Notes under the pieces: model-generated
What the model saw: only the letters and a program-made list of their open reading frames with translations
What the model was told of the DNA's origin: nothing
Databases searched by the model: none
From: Neoarius graeffei
Lineage: Eukaryota; Chordata; Actinopteri; Siluriformes; Ariidae
Assembly: GCF_027579695.1 (NCBI RefSeq)
Contig: NC_083570.1
Span: 98,730,463 to 98,794,462, forward strand
Direction of reading: 5' to 3'
Length of the DNA: 64,000 nucleotides
Translations under genes and position numbers: made by a program
In this document: piece by piece, positions 62,825 through 64,000 of the stretch
How positions within the stretch are numbered: position 1 is the stretch's first letter
How the letters are laid out: every line of letters begins with the position of its first letter

Positions 62825-63060
62825 TACCTCGCCCAGGACGGAGTCCACCAGGGGGCGAGGTATTGTTTTCGGTTGGGTTTGTTTGTTTGTTTGTTTGTTT
62901 GTTTGTTTGTTTGTTTGTAAACAATGTTATGGGAAAACGTCTGGACCAATCTTCATGAAACTTTCAGGATAGATGGGCATTGGTCTCAAATAGAACCTCC
63001 AACATTTTGGGGTTCATCTGGTCAAGGTCAAGGTCACAGTGACCAAAAAGGTTAAAAAAA
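62825..63060 (+). repeat. Hairpin-headed element
   Basis: TTACCTCGCCC...GGGCGAGGTA hairpin at 62825-62862, a (GTTT)n run at 62875-62917, then one module with CTTCATGAAACTTTCAGG and GTCAAGGTCAAGGTCACAG. Confidence 0.8.
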
Positions 63061-63099
63061 AAGCTCTGAGCTCAGACTGCAGGAGCACTACCTCAGAAA

Positions 63100-63360
63100 G
63101 ACTCGTCCCGCAAACACGCTGACTTGATCACTACCTGCCTCATTTGCATACACTGTGCTGTCATTGGATAGTTTCTTGGTTTGTTTACATAGGCAAAGGA
63201 AGTGGTTTTGGCCACGCCCACTTCAAAACCCCATTGATAGAAACTTCCCCATTCTGTTGATTTATTATTATAAATATAACTTGAAAATAAATGGAATAGA
63301 TTAAATAAATCGCTTTCAGACATGTTTATGCTTATTACAGAGGGAAAGTGCATTCCACTG
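63100..63360 (+). repeat. Local repeat of sequence near 62020-62090 and 62785
   Basis: TCATTGGATAGTTTCTTGGT and CCATTGATAGAAACTTCCCC each recur nearby, so a block was duplicated or two element copies lie side by side. Confidence 0.55.
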
Positions 63361-63930
63361 AGCTCTAGCGCCGGGCCATTTCTGGGAAATAAGAGTTTGG
63401 GTCATGGCGACAGCGTGTGTATATCAGCCTCAGTTCGGAGGTTTCAGTTTGGAAAACTGTAAGAGGTAAGAGTAGAATAATATAAAGTACAGACACTTGG
63501 TATATTTTACTTCTGTGATTTTTAAATTGTTCATTTTTGGATTACGCTTCATTTTTGTGGCTACTGCCTCATAGAGTAAATAAATAAATAAATAAATATT
63601 GACTGTATGGACATGGGATCAGAAAACTTTTATAAGCAGTAGCCACATGTACCCGTAGGGTACCTATTTTTTTCACAATATCTTCTTTCATATTCATCAT
63701 AAGTGCGACCGGATGAGGTTTGTTTTGCCTGGCAACACTTGTTATTAAATGTAATTTGTGTAATACAAAAACATTGCTCAAATAGTATGAAATTAATAAC
63801 TGAAGCATCGTCGTACATGGTGTGTTGACTTGATAATGACTTGCATAATATACATATCTTCAAAACAAAAATCCGTAGTGATCTGGTAAAATTAGTGAAA
63901 CTATTTCTGCAAATGTGCATCTGTCAGGAC
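63361..63930. other. No gene recognised
   Basis: AT-rich, (AAAT)n near 63577-63597. No coding or named repeat. Confidence 0.35.
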
Positions 63931-63934
63931 CGTG

Positions 63935-64000
63935 AGTTGACCTCGTGGTTAGCGTGTCCGCCTCTCGTCCAGGAGATCATGAGTTCTACTTGCGGTCGGG
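63935..64000 (+). repeat. SINE family B head, cut by window end
   Basis: GTTGACCTCGTGGTTAGCGT and AGGAGATCATGAGTTCTACT match the head at 17303. Confidence 0.7.

Overview
This is nuclear DNA from a bony fish. The evidence is spliced vertebrate genes with fish-like protein sequence, many Tc1/mariner-type transposons and their short derivatives, hAT and pogo relics, L2-type and other LINE pieces, several tRNA-derived SINE families, and long (CA/GT)n tracts. The mix would suit an otophysan such as a catfish, but this placement is inferred from repeat flavour and is uncertain.

Two host genes are supported. On the + strand, the 3' two-thirds of brd8 (bromodomain-containing protein 8, a NuA4/TIP60 histone acetyltransferase subunit) runs from 1296 to the stop at 36722 in eight exons. 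All junction phases agree and give 459 residues; the 5' exons lie left of the window. Two introns are swollen by transposons, one of about 6.7 kb and one of about 22.1 kb. On the - strand, a complete two-exon DDIT4/REDD1-family gene (201 residues) occupies 49283 to 45441. Its poly(A) signal is near 44949. Its promoter carries a C/EBP-ATF composite element, a C/EBP palindrome, a CCAAT box, an X-box-like site and a heat-shock element. The two genes converge on a repeat-filled gap.

Layout: 1-3.9 kb, brd8 exons with a THAP-domain relic and a 185-bp hairpin; 3.9-5.5 kb, a Tc1-type transposon with an open 340-residue transposase; 5.6-12.9 kb, bromodomain exons around a nested LINE inside a THAP/SWIM-type DNA transposon, a hAT relic and a tandem-module element; 12.9-35 kb, the giant brd8 intron with pogo, Tc1, THAP, SINE and foldback elements; 35-36.7 kb, the last two brd8 exons; 36.86-38.18 kb, a 1.3-kb near-perfect palindrome just after the brd8 stop; 38-45 kb, intergenic repeats including a Tc1-like element with an in-frame-shortened transposase; 45-49.6 kb, the ddit4-like gene, whose intron holds a tandem duplication split by a second palindrome; 49.6-64 kb, stacked repeats with no convincing host gene.

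The most notable recurring pattern is a set of otherwise different repeat families that share one architecture: a short perfect hairpin, often a CCGTC-rich run, then roughly 147-180-bp diverged tandem modules. Examples are at 11.46, 18.03, 18.84, 23.04, 54.37, 57.14, 58.44 and 62.82 kb. The brd8-adjacent palindrome and the ddit4-like promoter are the other top leads. No CRISPR array, functional tRNA or rRNA gene, or microbial operon was seen.
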